64,000 nucleotides of DNA from Paramoeba atlantica (Eukaryota > Discosea), in the NCBI GenBank assembly GCA_977017575.1, contig CDRNVI010000012.1, positions 806,001 to 870,000 of the forward strand, written 5' to 3'. The notes under the pieces were generated by a model. The model worked only from the letters and a program-made list of their open reading frames with translations. It was not told where the DNA came from and did not search any database. Within the stretch, counting starts at the first letter, position 1; every line of letters begins with the position of its first letter. A program made the translations under genes and the position numbers. Shown here piece by piece: positions 12,101 to 22,344 of this stretch.

Positions 12101-13954
12101 TCCTCCAGTTCTCAGCCATATGATCTTGTAGATGCGTGTGCTCGTTTGCGGTGGAAGCACCCCCGTGAAGCCATTTCCTTCCTTATGTCCATAAATTCCT
12201 TCGTATGAAAGAACGACCTGTCTTTTGCCATATTTCCGTTTCGCGGATTGCACTGTCCCTGAAGATATGTTCAACAAAGGCTGTTGATCGAAACACCAGG
12301 CCACTACGCATTTGTGTCCTACTTCGGAGCTCTCGGCTTCTTCCTGCAGTTTTTCAAATGCCATCGGAAAATCAACTCCGGGTCGGATTGATAATCGCAT
12401 TTCATGAGCAATCGCTTCTTGGCTCTTGTCTTCTTCCCGATTAAGCTTCTCATGGGGCATGACTCCTGTATTTACTCCTTCTGCGCTGATAGGTGAAACC
12501 GTGTCTCCAAAGTGATGAGTTGTGCGCTGATCCAAAGGAGGCGGTGTTTGACATTCGTGGAACACTGTGTTTGTCGTCTCCGCAGAGGCCGGCTCCGGCG
12601 GTCGGCTACGACACAGTCCAACAAAGTTGCTCCATTTCTTTTTTATCTTGATAAGGTTCGATTCTGGAACATATGATGGAAGGGATTCTGCCTCGTCCAC
12701 TGGTGAAGGTGCGTTCGGTTGATCATCTAGTATACCCACTGCTGATGGAGGCATCGGAGCACTCTCGGAATTTACGGTGCGTTCGTTAATTCCGACTGGA
12801 GTTGTCGCTCTTTGCTCTGAAGTGGGATCTTGTGAACGAGGCAGAGAATCGAGGTTGTGTGAGTAGCTTCCAGAATCCGATGATCGCGCAGAGATGCGTC
12901 GACCTGCCTTCATCCGTCTGTCTTCCGCTGCCTCTTCAGCCTTCCGTCTAGCTGTTTCTTCAGCTTTAAGACGCCGACGTCGCTGTCCACTGGTCTCTTC
13001 TACGATCCTTGCAGACGGGTTTAGGGGACGTAGGATTTCCTCATCTGTGACCGGACGAGCGTATTCTGGTATGTCTTCCACGGCAGGGGTTCCGTTTGCG
13101 CGTGGTGACTCCTCTATGAAACCGTTCCGCTCACCAACCAAATTCAGGAATTTCCGTTGTTTCGAAAAATTGCTCAACTGCGCAACTCGGCTGCGGGATA
13201 TGGGCATCCCTTGTGACAGGTATCCGTTGCCCGATTCACAAGGTATCCCTTGTGACAGGTATCCGTTGCCCGGTTGTCGCGTGTTTGAATTTATCTGAGG
13301 CGGCGCGGTTGGAGCTTCCGGAGGATTCCTTGGGGAAGATGTACCACGTAACAAAGAATGCGATGGCGCGGGAGAGCTTTCTATAGATTCCTGGACTATT
13401 TCTGTAGACCCTTGAATTTGGTTCTTCTGTCGCGGCGTTGGTGGCGATGATGGCGACGAGGATGGCGACAAGGAAGGCGACCAGGATGGTGTCGAGGCTG
13501 GCGGCGAGAGAGGAGGTGGGAGAGGAGGCAGCGCAGCGTTCAGCACAGCGGAAGGATGCGGCACGGCAGACGGCACATCGCAAAGGGAGGGAGGCGCACC
13601 GAAAAGATGGGGTGGAGAAAGGGGAGGCGGCTGTTGAGGCGGCGGCGAATCCTGCGACAGTGGTTCCGGTGGCCGAGTCAATCGCAGCTGCGGCGACGGT
13701 GAATTCTGTGAAGGTGGCTGCGGTGATGATGGCGACCGTTGCAGAGGAATCAACGGTTCGCGCGGCGGCGGTGGAGGCGGCATCGGTGGTGACGGCGCAC
13801 GTCGCGGAGTAGGAAGAGATGGTGCTCGCCCTTCGGGGTATTTTTTCTTCCGGCGGGTCGGCGGCAGAGGCTGGACAACGGGAGCTACTCCCGTCTCCTT
13901 CGCCCGGCTCCGAGTGAACATGCCCATGTAGGGTGAGAGAATATATATCAACAA
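9134..13954 (-). mobile_element. LINE-B, near-complete RLE-type non-LTR retrotransposon
   Basis: The element is 4821 bp on the minus strand between 8-bp duplications. Its 5' end begins TTGTTGATAT and the first suitable ATG lies about 28 bases inside (near 13926, MGMFTRSRAKE). Its 3' end lies past the endonuclease, with an A-rich stretch (14 T on the + strand near 9165-9178) close to the junction. Minus-strand repeats of a GATAAATTAGGGTAG type lie in the 3' UTR (9290-9340). The single long reading frame is interrupted by one in-frame TAA and one frameshift, so the copy is young but not translatable as one protein. Confidence 0.8.
9379..13926 (-). pseudogene. LINE-B polyprotein: Pro-rich N-term, RT, CCHC, PD-(D/E)XK endonuclease
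   Basis: The order on the minus strand is a proline/serine-rich low-complexity N-terminus (13900-13280), a conserved N-terminal domain (VVAWCFDQQ, about 12320-12130), a basic patch (KKRRRRRPFPEPL), then RT. The RT shows motif A SIDLKNAFNS (about 11150), motif B GVRQGSPLS (about 10965) and motif C AYIDDINLV (about 10875). After it come the thumb, a CCHC knuckle CPGCKIVLDPENALTHIPGC (about 10020-9965) and a restriction-like endonuclease RSGPD...FYDLTVVHDL (about 9760-9680). The frame ends with TGA at NISF. An in-frame TAA lies at 10715-10717, replacing a Lys codon seen in LINE-A, and a frameshift lies near 10490 in the thumb. A short duplication (GIPCDRYPLP-type in the other frame) lies at 13208-13273. 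Confidence 0.85.
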
Positions 13955-13962
13955 TCGACCAC
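13955..13962 (+). repeat. Target-site duplication of LINE-B (right copy)
   Basis: TCGACCAC, identical to 9126-9133. It abuts the 5' end of LINE-B. Confidence 0.75.
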
Positions 13963-14484
13963 CTTCCCATTCCCACGGCTAAAACGATAAGTCCAGATTT
14001 CGTTCCGAGAGTGATTGCCATTTATCGAGACATCATGCAACTGTACCAACAGAGCGATTATCCGCAGAGAAACAAGATCTGGCATCAGGTCCTATCCGCC
14101 ATGAAACTCTCCTTAGCAGAGGTTCGACTAACAAATGCGAAGCAACGGCGTCGCAGACCTCCGCAAGACACGTACACAGACAAAGCGGAAGAGGAGTCAG
14201 AAGTCAAAGAAGATCGTAGGGCTATTAAACGAGCAACTCGTCTCGCTATGGAAGGTTGCACCTCCAAAGCTACTAAGGTACTAGATCGTTCCTTTCAACG
14301 TCATTCCCTAACGGATCAAGAAACTATACAAAAGCTACGAGCCTTGCATCCGGAACAAACCTGCAAATTTAAAGTACCTGAAGATGCCCCGATTATTGCT
14401 GCGATCTCTCCCTTCGAACTCCGCAGTGCTAGCAAACGGCTAGCGAAAGGAGTCAGCCCAGGACCCACCGGTACAACTGACAGA
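13955..14484 (+). pseudogene. LINE-C, continuation after the LINE-B insertion
   Basis: It continues the LINE-C N-terminal region: ISPDFVPRVIAIYRDIMQLY, QRNKIWHQVLSAMKLSLAEV, KQRRRRPP, IKRATRLAMEGCTSKATKVL and RLAKGVSPGPTGTTD. LINE-B has the equivalent EFIPCVISIYRELMRDY and GAAPGPSGTTDCIVRLLL. It stops at the GTTD codons (14484), where an inverted block begins. The wild-type continuation appears inverted at 15330, where (T)DSVIRLLVDDE reads on the minus strand. Confidence 0.75.
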
Positions 14485-14735
14485 TTCTCAAAAATAAGTG
14501 ATGACTGTTTGACTTCCTGGTCCAGTACACGGGTGGCTTTGGACACACATCCTTCAAGAGCCAATTTTGTTGCCTTTTTCATCGCTCTGGTATCATCAGT
14601 GTCGCTCGTGCTTTTCCCGTTATTTTTTTCTCCTGCAACAGAATCAGGTAAAGGACGTCGTCGCCTTTTTTTCCCGCTCAAGTCGCGGATGGTAGCCAGG
14701 GAGTGCCCGTGTGGGATGCTAATCCCCAAGTGGGA
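14485..14735 (-). pseudogene. Inverted N-terminal LINE fragment
   Basis: The minus-strand translation (SLATIRDLSGKKRRRRPLP, AMKKATKLALEGCVSKATRV, LDQEVKQSSL) matches the basic N-terminal stretch of LINE-B and LINE-C. It is a separate small fragment of another copy, joined to LINE-C tail to tail near 14485. Confidence 0.65.
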
Positions 14736-14861
14736 CGTACGAAAACATGTAGTCCTTTTTCAGCCCATGATGAAAATTTTAGAAAATGCCCGTATTATTT
14801 TATTTATAACATTTATTTATAATATTTAGTATTGCAGGAACTCTTTGAGTAATACATGTAA

Positions 14862-15335
14862 AAAAAAAGATCAGAGTATTCGGCGGCGAAGAATCTCTGG
14901 AAGGGCTTCAGTGTTGCGAAGGCGAAAACGCTTTTCGCCATTTCGTCCCTGGATGGGGTGTTGAATGCATTCTTCATGTCAACCGATAGAATAGTGTATC
15001 CGTCAAGATATCGGTCGCGTAGTTTGTGGACGATTCTCTCGCAACCTGCCTGCGAAAATACTCCTTGCTGCATTGGAGAAAAAAGCGGTTCAAGTGATTT
15101 CTCGTACCTCTGCAGCAGAATCAGGCCGGCTAGCTTACCGAAAATTTCGCCAATTGCAACAGGACGGACTCCTCCGTCAGGTTTGGCTATTGCAACCAGG
15201 CGAGCCCTATTTAGCCGTTTCATGACCTGGCGTGAAAGAAAACCGTTTATCAGGTCTCCCATCATATGACACATACTCACGCAGCAGGGCTCGTCGTCTA
15301 CTAGCAGCCTAATTACACTGTCAGATATTTTTTTT
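14862..15335 (-). pseudogene. Inverted RT first half (fingers and motif A)
   Basis: The minus-strand translation reads VIRLLVDDEPCC, MGDLINGFLSRQVMKRL, GGVRPVAIGEIFGKLAGLIL, GCERIVHKL and LSVDMKNAFNTPSRDEMAK (motif A), then AEYSDLFF. Its natural continuation (LLYFGSDGNL, motif B onward) lies on the + strand from about 15345. The RT is thus split between strands at the point between motifs A and B. The block is consistent with an internal inversion or a twin-priming-like event. Confidence 0.75.
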
Positions 15336-15344
15336 TTAAGTCTG

Positions 15345-16724
15345 ATCCATCTGATTTGTTATATTTTGGGTCAGATGGCAATCTTGCAAGCATTATACCG
15401 AGCTCAGCTGGAGTGAGACAAGGTTCCGCCTTAACAAGTTTGTACTTCTGTGTGCTTTGTCAACCAATCCTAGAGACATTGGCGATGGAGTTCCCTGATG
15501 TAGAAATAAAAATCGTCTACATCGACGATTTAACCCTCGTTTCACGTGACCCAATCGAGCTTGAAAAAATATTCTTTAGACTGAGAGATTTGCTTAAAGT
15601 AAAACAAGTGACGCTTGCCGTGACGCTTGTGGTTTCAAGGGGTGTCAGGAAACAGTATACCTTCGTCTCTTCAAGACCAAGGATTAAAAACCGAATCTGA
15701 CGCCGTCAAAATACTGGGTGCTCACATTGGCGATAACGAATCAGTTTGTGAACGGCTCATTCGACAAGTCAACAAGCATGAAAACGGCTTTCGAAGGCTT
15801 GAGAAAATGGTCATGAACAACATCTCTCTACTGCTACTGTGCAAATGTGTAAACGTCAGACTTCAATACCTCATGCGCGTTCACGAAGCGGACAATACGG
15901 ATATTGCCACGACAAAGTTTGACCAAAAAGTTGAGAAGGTCGTGGAATCCTGGGTAGGACCTCTAACGGTCGATCAAAAGAAAATCATTAGCCTTCCACT
16001 TAGAAAAGGAGGTTTCGGATTAACAGCGTGCAACCCCAATCGAGCAAATGCTTACGCAGCTTCGCGTTTTTCGGTTCTAGAGCGCCTAAGTTCTTCTTCA
16101 GCTCGGACCGGAACTGACATGACAGCTACTCACAATTGTATTCCCAAGAAAACAAACTTGAAAATTGCACCTGTTGACAATGAAACTTCTAGCGCGATTC
16201 AACATGAAAAAGTTTGGAAAGAACTGCGGCTCGATCCCGAGATCAAGCCTATACTTCAAGCGACTTCATTCAAAGGTAACAATGACTGGTTGACTTCACA
16301 TGTACGTTACATACCATCACATCTCTTTAGACGTCTGTGCCGCTCCGGGCCGGATTTTGTCATATACTGGAACAACGGTGAAGTATTTTACGATTTAACA
16401 GTAGTTCACGAGCTATCAGTCACGAACCGATCTAAAAAATGTTCCCAACTAATCAACGATGCGATCAATAGAAAACTAAAATCGTACGTGCACACCAACC
16501 TTATAAGAGAAGAATCGTTCTAATGTTTGCCCGTGCTGTCCGGAGGTGCCTTACATCGAAATACGCAAAGACTGATCCACTCACTAGCGGATGCTGCTTT
16601 ACTCGATCGACAGGGGGTCGAACAAGACTTTAAATTGCTGCTGCAGGAATTGAATGGGATAGAAGTATATTCCCATCTTCGGAAATACCTTGATGGAGAG
16701 CGTGAAACACAGGAATTCAGTCTT
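15345..16724 (+). pseudogene. LINE-C C-half: RT motifs B/C, thumb and endonuclease
   Basis: Visible in order are LLYFGSDGN, motif B GVRQGSALTS, motif C VYIDDLTLV, the thumb (LLLCKCVNVRLQYLMRVHEA, GGFGLTACNP) and the endonuclease RSGPDFVIYW...FYDLTVVHELS, ending QEFSL-TAA at 16724. There is a frameshift near 15625 just after motif C. A deletion of about 110 residues removes the CCHC region (VRYIPSHLFRRLC runs straight into RSGPD). An in-frame TAA lies at 16521-16523, before CLPVLSGGA, where LINE-B has Lys. Confidence 0.8.
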
Positions 16725-16959
16725 TAATTTCATAGAATTGTATGAATAAAAAAAAGAAGTTTACAAAGTCGCGTAGGAGAAAAAAAAAGATATTCTATAA
16801 GACTCTTGTTGTGCCAGAGCACCATTCGTAGGAAATGATGATCTTCCGAAATATCTCCTTTGCCCCCCTTAATACAAATGCAGGTCCGCCCCCGGGCAAA
16901 ACGCCAGTTATTTATAAAAAAGATAGTTTCAGAAAAAAATCGAAAGATAGCCAGTATGT

Positions 16960-17179
16960 GTACGTGTTATCGCCTCGACGAAAACCCCATCCAATCACGC
17001 ACTCCGTGCCTTTGCCCCACTTGGAAACGGTGGCGTACACGGATCGTTGCCAACTGTCCAGAAGCGACGTGATTGAAGATTTTATATTGCATCTCCAGGA
17101 ACTGAATGGGACCATCACGCATGCTCACATGCGTACCTTTCTATCTCACAACGCCCCAGAAAAGGAATACGGATTCTGA
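16960..17179 (+). pseudogene. 5'-truncated LINE tail
   Basis: SRSDVIEDFILHLQELNGTI, then HAHMRTFLSHNAPEKEYGF-TGA, matches the last 60 residues of the LINE-B family (QRDFTLHLQEINGAI, LSQLRKYV). The upstream boundary is unclear; the region from 16730 to about 17000 holds only A-rich stretches and unrelated reading. Confidence 0.55.
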
Positions 17180-17329
17180 ACACTAGGAAATAAATGATGC
17201 AAGTTGGATAGGATGTGTTGGAGTTTTGTTGGGTGAGTCAGAAAGGATGTACTTGACGACGAAATATGCTGTTGTTGTTATTGGAATTGACGGAGCTTAA
17301 TGATCAGCATCAGATGAAAAATTTGATTA

Positions 17330-17608
17330 CAGGGAAATGTAAGAGACGCAATCAACCGGAAACAAACGAAATACGTAACGTCAAACATGCTAACCAAGGA
17401 GCAGTTCCAATGCTTACCAATATTATCCTGCGGAGCGCTACACGCGAACACGAAGAATCTAATTAAGGCACTAGCTGAGAGTACTCGGCAAGAACCGGCC
17501 TCTGTAAATAGAGATTTCACGCTTCATCAGCAGGAGCTGAACGGGGCCATATGTCTATCCCAACTGCGCGCATACCTGCGAGATGCAAACGAAGAGCTAG
17601 ATTTTTAG
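17330..17608 (+). pseudogene. 5'-truncated LINE tail
   Basis: The frame from about 17334 reads NVRDAINRKQTKYVTSNML, then TKEQFQCLPILSCGALHANT and RDFTLHQQELNGAICLSQLR, ending ELDF-TAG. It matches the endonuclease C-terminus of LINE-B (RDAITRKETRYVASKLIPKE). This is the second of two consecutive short tails, so several 5'-truncated insertions accumulated here. Confidence 0.7.
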
Positions 17609-17904
17609 CAGGATTTGGTAGTGTCTCAGGAACTTTATGCAGGTAAAATGTTATAAAGGAAGAACAAGCGATTCTTAAACAATCAATATGATAGGGAGAC
17701 AGACTTAAATGGAAACGAAGTCTATGCCCAGATGCATAGCTATTTATCTTAATACAAAAAGTGGTCAAGATTAACAAAAAGATGGTCTTAACGCACAAAT
17801 GTATTTAAACAAAATCACCAGCTAGGACACAAATAAAGAAGACGAGCATACCAAAAGAGTGCAGCCGCCCCGATGGAGAATGAAATATATCAAACGCAAA
17901 AAGA

Positions 17905-18230
17905 TGACTACATGGACCAATGGCCCTCGAGCGCCCAAAAACCCCATTCAGCTCGGGCCCCTCATCCACGGAGTTTGCATTTTTCGGACCAGTTTCGAAT
18001 GCGTGAAAAGTGGAATGAAACGGAGCAACGGCCCTCGAGCGCCCAAAAACCCCTTTCAGCTCGGGTCTTTATTCCACGAAGTTCGCCTTTTTCGCACCAG
18101 TTTCGTATGCATGAAAAGTAGAATGAAACGGAGCAATGGCTCTCGAGCGCCCAAAAACCCCATTCAGCTCGGGCCCTTATTCCACGAAGTTCGACTTCAC
18201 CGCACGAAACCTAAAACTGGCGTGTGCATA
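17905..18230 (+). repeat. 108-bp tandem repeat, about three copies
   Basis: The core GCCCTCGAGCGCCCAAAAAC starts at 17923 and 18031, with a near copy at 18139, a constant period of 108 bp (36 codons). Because the period is a multiple of three, + strand frames stay open across it in two phases. The core resembles a motif at 21397-21427 and, inverted, in the 213-bp repeat. Confidence 0.8.
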
Positions 18231-19107
18231 GCCTCGGGGTTTACACGAGAGACATGCAGGAGCGGAAAGTTGAAGTTGTTTGGGGAATGTTGAGAATAGC
18301 TAAAGGCTGCAAGTTGCAGCTAAAAGGTTGTATGCCCTTCTAAAGCTGAAGGTGATTTTCCGGCATTATCAACTGGTCAAGCGTTGATTGTGATATCAGG
18401 GTGCTCTGCAGACAGAGTTTCAAGGATTGGTTGCCATATACTTTTAGAACTTGATAAAATTGATAACCATTGCAAATATTCAGTTCCACTTTTAAGAAGA
18501 AAGCGCCGAGAATAACCAAGACTATGAATTAAACGGTTAACTAATATGTAAAAAAAAAATCAAACGCTAACGCAATCAACCGATGCCGTGAGAGCGCAGA
18601 AGCACACGAAGGATTGTATTATGACGTTCACCGGGAAAAAATTTTCGACGACGACGTTGAAGGAAATGTTGAGTTCTTGAGATCTAATCGTATGAAAATG
18701 AACATTCCACCTTCAGACGCGAACATGCCGGTTGTTTCTTTGCGCAATTATATACGCCGACCCAAACTCAACTTAGTCGCACGCGAGGAGAGTAACTGCT
18801 CAATGGAATCAGAACTTCCCGGGACTCAGAGCCAGGAGACGACAGAGTCGAATGACGAGCAGTCACAGCGGACAGCGACGGCGCAAGCCATTACCTCGGA
18901 AGACGCGGTAGTTGCGAATGATTATGAGACGGGATCTAATGCATCGTTTCACGACTGTTCGTCACCACCCCCGATTCCTGAGCCCAACGAAGCAGAAAGT
19001 ACACATGCTGAGTATCAACTCCGTGACTCCTCCGCATTTCATGATAATTCGCAGACAAATGACTTAGTTTACAAGCTCCTGACCACCATAAGCCCTAATG
19101 TACACTT

Positions 19108-19115
19108 TCCCGTTC
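19108..19115 (+). repeat. Target-site duplication of nested LINE tail (left)
   Basis: TCCCGTTC, repeated at 19628-19635. It interrupts the frame at HFPV, and the frame resumes after the second copy as PVPRDTIWEQSRMAK. Confidence 0.7.
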
Positions 19116-19627
19116 AGGGAGAACGGTTACACCGTTCAGGGCCCGATTTGGTTATTTATTGGGCGGCCGGTGAAATCTTCTATGATCTCACCGTCGTACA
19201 CGATCTGGCACCATCTCTTGCGGGAACAACACCGGCGAAGGCAATCAAAGATGCGATCGCGCGGAAAAACACCAAATACGTCTCATCGAATATGTTCGCC
19301 GAGGAGAAATTCGCCTGTTTACCGGTGCTGTCAAGTGGCTCATTGCACGCCCGAACTCGGGAGCTGCTACGGCTTCTGGCGGAAAAGATTTCTATTGAGC
19401 CCAGCAAGGTGGAAAACGATTTCATACTTCTCTTGCAGGAGATGAATGGAAACATTCTCCTAGACCAGCTCAGAAAGTACCTGAGCCAAAGCCATGGGGA
19501 CGATATTTGCGCTTTTTGATGGAAAATGCAGTGAGAATCCGTGGTAGGAAGTCTCATAGTTTACGAAAAGAATTGTTTGAAGAGGATTCGCAGTTTATAT
19601 CATACAAAAACGCTTTAAAAGAAACGG
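19116..19627 (+). mobile_element. Nested 5'-truncated LINE tail (endonuclease and 3' UTR)
   Basis: The insert carries only the endonuclease (RSGPDLVIYWAAGEIFYDLT, VVHDLAPSLAGTTPAKAIKD) to ICAF-TGA at 19519, then about 110 bases of 3' UTR. Removing it with one TCCCGTTC copy restores a host LINE-E frame with exactly 19 residues between FP and the conserved Cys, as in LINE-B and LINE-C. The insert ends with no clear poly(A). Confidence 0.75.
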
Positions 19628-20254
19628 TCCCGTTCCACGGGACACTATATGGGAGCAATCGCGCATGGCAAAGGTCGGAGATTCATGTATTGTAGCGTGG
19701 AGCTTTGACCAAACACCACGACTCAATATTTCTAGCGGAGTGGTACAAGCGACCCAAAAAAGAGGCACAAAGCGGAAGCTGGCTATAAAATACACCGGCA
19801 TTCACGGATACAAGGTAGAAGAGAGCTTTTCGGGCCATATTCCTCCGCAATCTAATGTGCGGATCTACAAATTAATTTGGGATTCTGGCAACATTGAGTC
19901 TTCAACTGCTGCTCCAACGCAAACGATATGCATCTCTACCGACAGCGATCTTGACCATGAGCTAATGCCAACCCTCCGCACAGTAAGCCCGGAATTTATA
20001 CCATGCGCAGTAGCAATTTATCGTGAATTACTTCGAGACTACGCAGAAAGTACGTATCCAGAGAGGAACTGCATATGGCATAAAGTATTGTCTGCCACGA
20101 AGTATTCGTTGGCGACCGTTCGTAACGCGAGTGCTAAGCGTGGGCGAAGAGACCAAATTAAGACACTCGAAAACGGGTCATCCGGAACGGAAGGATGCGC
20201 TACTGCAGTCCCAGATAAGCTCGATTTTTTGCTCTAGAGCGAATAAAAACCCCT

Positions 20255-21174
20255 TCAGCTCTTGCAATGAGTATGACCCCACTGCCACGCCACGAATACA
20301 GCCCGGAAAACCCTCCAGATGATGAAATCGTAACGGAAGACTTGTTTCACTCCAAGGTAAAAGAAACCCTGATGCAAGATAAAATAGCGGGACCAGTCTT
20401 ACAAGCGACCTGCGAAAAAGGAAACTTCTCCTGGCTAACCTCTAGAACAAGAATGGTATCCTCACGACACTTTACGCTAGCAGTGATGCCCCGCCTTGGC
20501 TTGGCCCATCCTCGTCTTCCCGCTCATGTGCAATGCCCTGGCTGCCATATAACTCTCAAGTCAGACGAAGCCATCACCCATATTTCTGGATGTGTTAAAT
20601 GCCATGGAAATAACGCAACAATGAAGCAATGGTAAGACGAATCTACGAACTATGCCTCAAAGGAGGAATCCCGTGCGAATTAGAACCCCGCAATTTTTCG
20701 TCCTACAAATGCACGGTATGCGCCGAGTCGATACAAACAGAAAGACGCCACGAACACCAACGAACATGCGGTACCGGAGCTTTAATTCGATCCGGACCAG
20801 ACATTGTGATCCACTGGGCATCGGGAGATATCTATTATGATTTCACCATAGTTCACGAGCTGTCACCCTCGAACATAGGCAGGAAAGCAACCCAACTCAT
20901 GAAAGACGCTATAGGCCGCAAGATAAAAACATACGTGACGACCGCTATGATACCATCGAACCAATTTGTGTGCCTCCCCATGCTCTCCGGCGGGGCCATG
21001 CATGCAAACACTAAGGCTCTTCTTAACTCTCTCGCGGATGTATGCGGAGCAGATCGCGAAACGATTGTTGGGGACTTTGCATTGCAGCTACAAGAACTAA
21101 ACGGCGCCGTGGTTTACTCCCAATTAAAGCAGTTCCTGGCCTCTGACTCCTCTGAGGAAAAGAAACTATTTTAG
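20255..21174 (+). pseudogene. LINE-D C-terminal region: CCHC and endonuclease
   Basis: It carries AGPVLQATCEKGNFSWLTSR, FTLAVMPRLGLAHPRLP and the CCHC knuckle CPGCHITLKSDEAITHISGC. Then, in another frame, come VRRIYELCLKGGIPCELEPR, CTVCAESIQTERRHEHQRTC and the endonuclease RSGPDIVIHWASGDIYYDFT, ending KKLF-TAG. A small deletion at about 20625-20632, probably within a repeated CAATG, shifts the frame. Confidence 0.8.
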
Positions 21175-21396
21175 CCACCATCGTCAACACTGAGGATCAG
21201 AGATTAACATAGTTGCCGAGTCTAATTGGCGCATATTGTAAACTTGTGTTACCAAGAGGGTTATGAATAACTCAGAGTCGCGGAGAAATTGCTCAAAAGC
21301 TACTGAAGAAGAAAATGACCATTGAGCACGAGAAACAACTGGAAGAGTTGAAGAAAAACGGTCGAATAGAACACATCTACAACAAGACCTTTCGAC

Positions 21397-21427
21397 CTCG
21401 AGCGCCGAAACTCCTTTTCTGCTCGGT
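21397..21427 (+). repeat. Copy of the CTCGAGCGCCGAAACTCC motif
   Basis: This motif in the LINE-D 3' region recurs inverted at about 22361-22391 and 22574-22604 in the 213-bp repeat, and as a variant in the 108-bp repeat. Confidence 0.65.
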
Positions 21428-21597
21428 CGGGGAGTTGTGGTAACTTCGGACTGGAATCGAGGTGATTTGGCTTGTGCAGAGGACATTCTTGATGATGGGG
21501 AAGCAGAAAAGCAGTAAGAAGCTGAGGTGATCTCAGCCAGCTCCTGTTCAAATAAAAGCGATAATCGTATATTCATTATAAATTGCTCAAAAAAAAA

Positions 21598-22200
21598 AGT
21601 GGGATGCCGTTGATGCTGCTGTGAGCCCTCGCCGTGGATTTCTCGTTATATTCTGTTCCTGTCAGGGCATTCGGCTTTTGTCGGATGATGGGGCGTAGCG
21701 ACCCCAGCTTCCCTAGCTAACTCACCCGGCGTCGCATAACAAGACGCTACATACCTAGGGTGGGTACGATCAGGGCCCCGCGGGTGACACTACCCGGTGC
21801 CAGCAAAACAAGGCACAAAATAACTAGGGTAACGGTCACCCAGACATTGCAGCGTGAGAATGACACCGCCCGGTACCGGATATAACAAGGTACTAAGGAA
21901 CTAGGGTGGGTGTCATTCAGCATAATCTTTGGAGTGTGTTGTGTTTTTTCACTTCAAAAGAAGTGTTTTTTCATAAAGAATATTTTCTTGTAGCATATAA
22001 AAAGGGGGGGAGGGATATAAAAGGGGTTAAAAAAGATAAGCTGGCTGCTCGCGCTCGATCTGGTCAAATCTTCGGATTTGACTTGCGTGCTGCGTGGCAC
22101 GGCTCCTAGCAAGCGATAAGGGGGGGCTTGTCCTAGGGAGGTAACATCTCCTCGGAGATATATTGCCTAAAAATCATCATCAATCAAGTGGGATGCCGCA
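21598..22200 (+). other. Possible LINE UTR flanked by GTGGGATGCCG repeats
   Basis: AAGTGGGATGCCG occurs just after the A run at about 21598 and again at about 22186. The block between holds the three hairpins and a CTCCTAGCAA segment near 22106 that resembles part of the LINE-G 3' UTR (about 32855). No credible protein frame is seen. Confidence 0.35.
21716..21918 (+). ncRNA. Three consecutive covarying hairpins (putative structured RNA)
   Basis: Each of three units has the frame CCCGG, a 5-bp stem, a loop ending in AACAAG or similar, the stem complement, then CTAGGGT. The inner stems differ in sequence but all pair: GCGTC/GACGC (about 21729-21750), GTGCC/GGCAC (about 21797-21815) and GTACC/GGTAC (about 21873-21892). 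Outer stems also pair: GTGAC/GTCAC in unit 2 and AATGACACC/GGTGTCATT in unit 3. Compensatory change points to selected RNA structure, perhaps in the UTR of an RLE-type LINE. No known family is recognised. Confidence 0.55.
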
Positions 22201-22344
22201 CTCGCAGATAGACAAGCAATACCTGTCAGGTTGCGTGGTCTGACTTGTCATCCGTGACTTCAATGCCCGATGGATTCGCATCCTGGGGCAAAGAAGTTAC
22301 TTGCTCGCGCTGTCTGCAAGCCATTTCCAATTCTTCTTCTTCTT

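Larger units (their letters stand above)
18560..21598 (+). mobile_element. LINE-E/D, internally deleted copy carrying a nested LINE tail
   Basis: The N-terminal domain is at 18614-19115 and resumes at 19636-20200 (CIVAWSFDQTPRLNISSGVV, HIPPQSNVRIYKLIW, EFIPCAVAIYRELLRDYAES). The RT is absent. From about 20255 the thumb end, CCHC knuckle and endonuclease follow to 21174, then a 3' UTR ending in an A run at about 21589-21598. A nested 3' fragment lies at 19116-19635. E and D may be one copy that lost its RT or two copies fused near 20220-20255; the sequence alone cannot separate these. Confidence 0.65.

Noticed and set aside
13236-14021. 261-codon Ala/Thr-rich minus-strand frame overlapping the LINE-B N-terminus
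   Set aside because: A shadow of the proline-rich LINE-B region in another phase.
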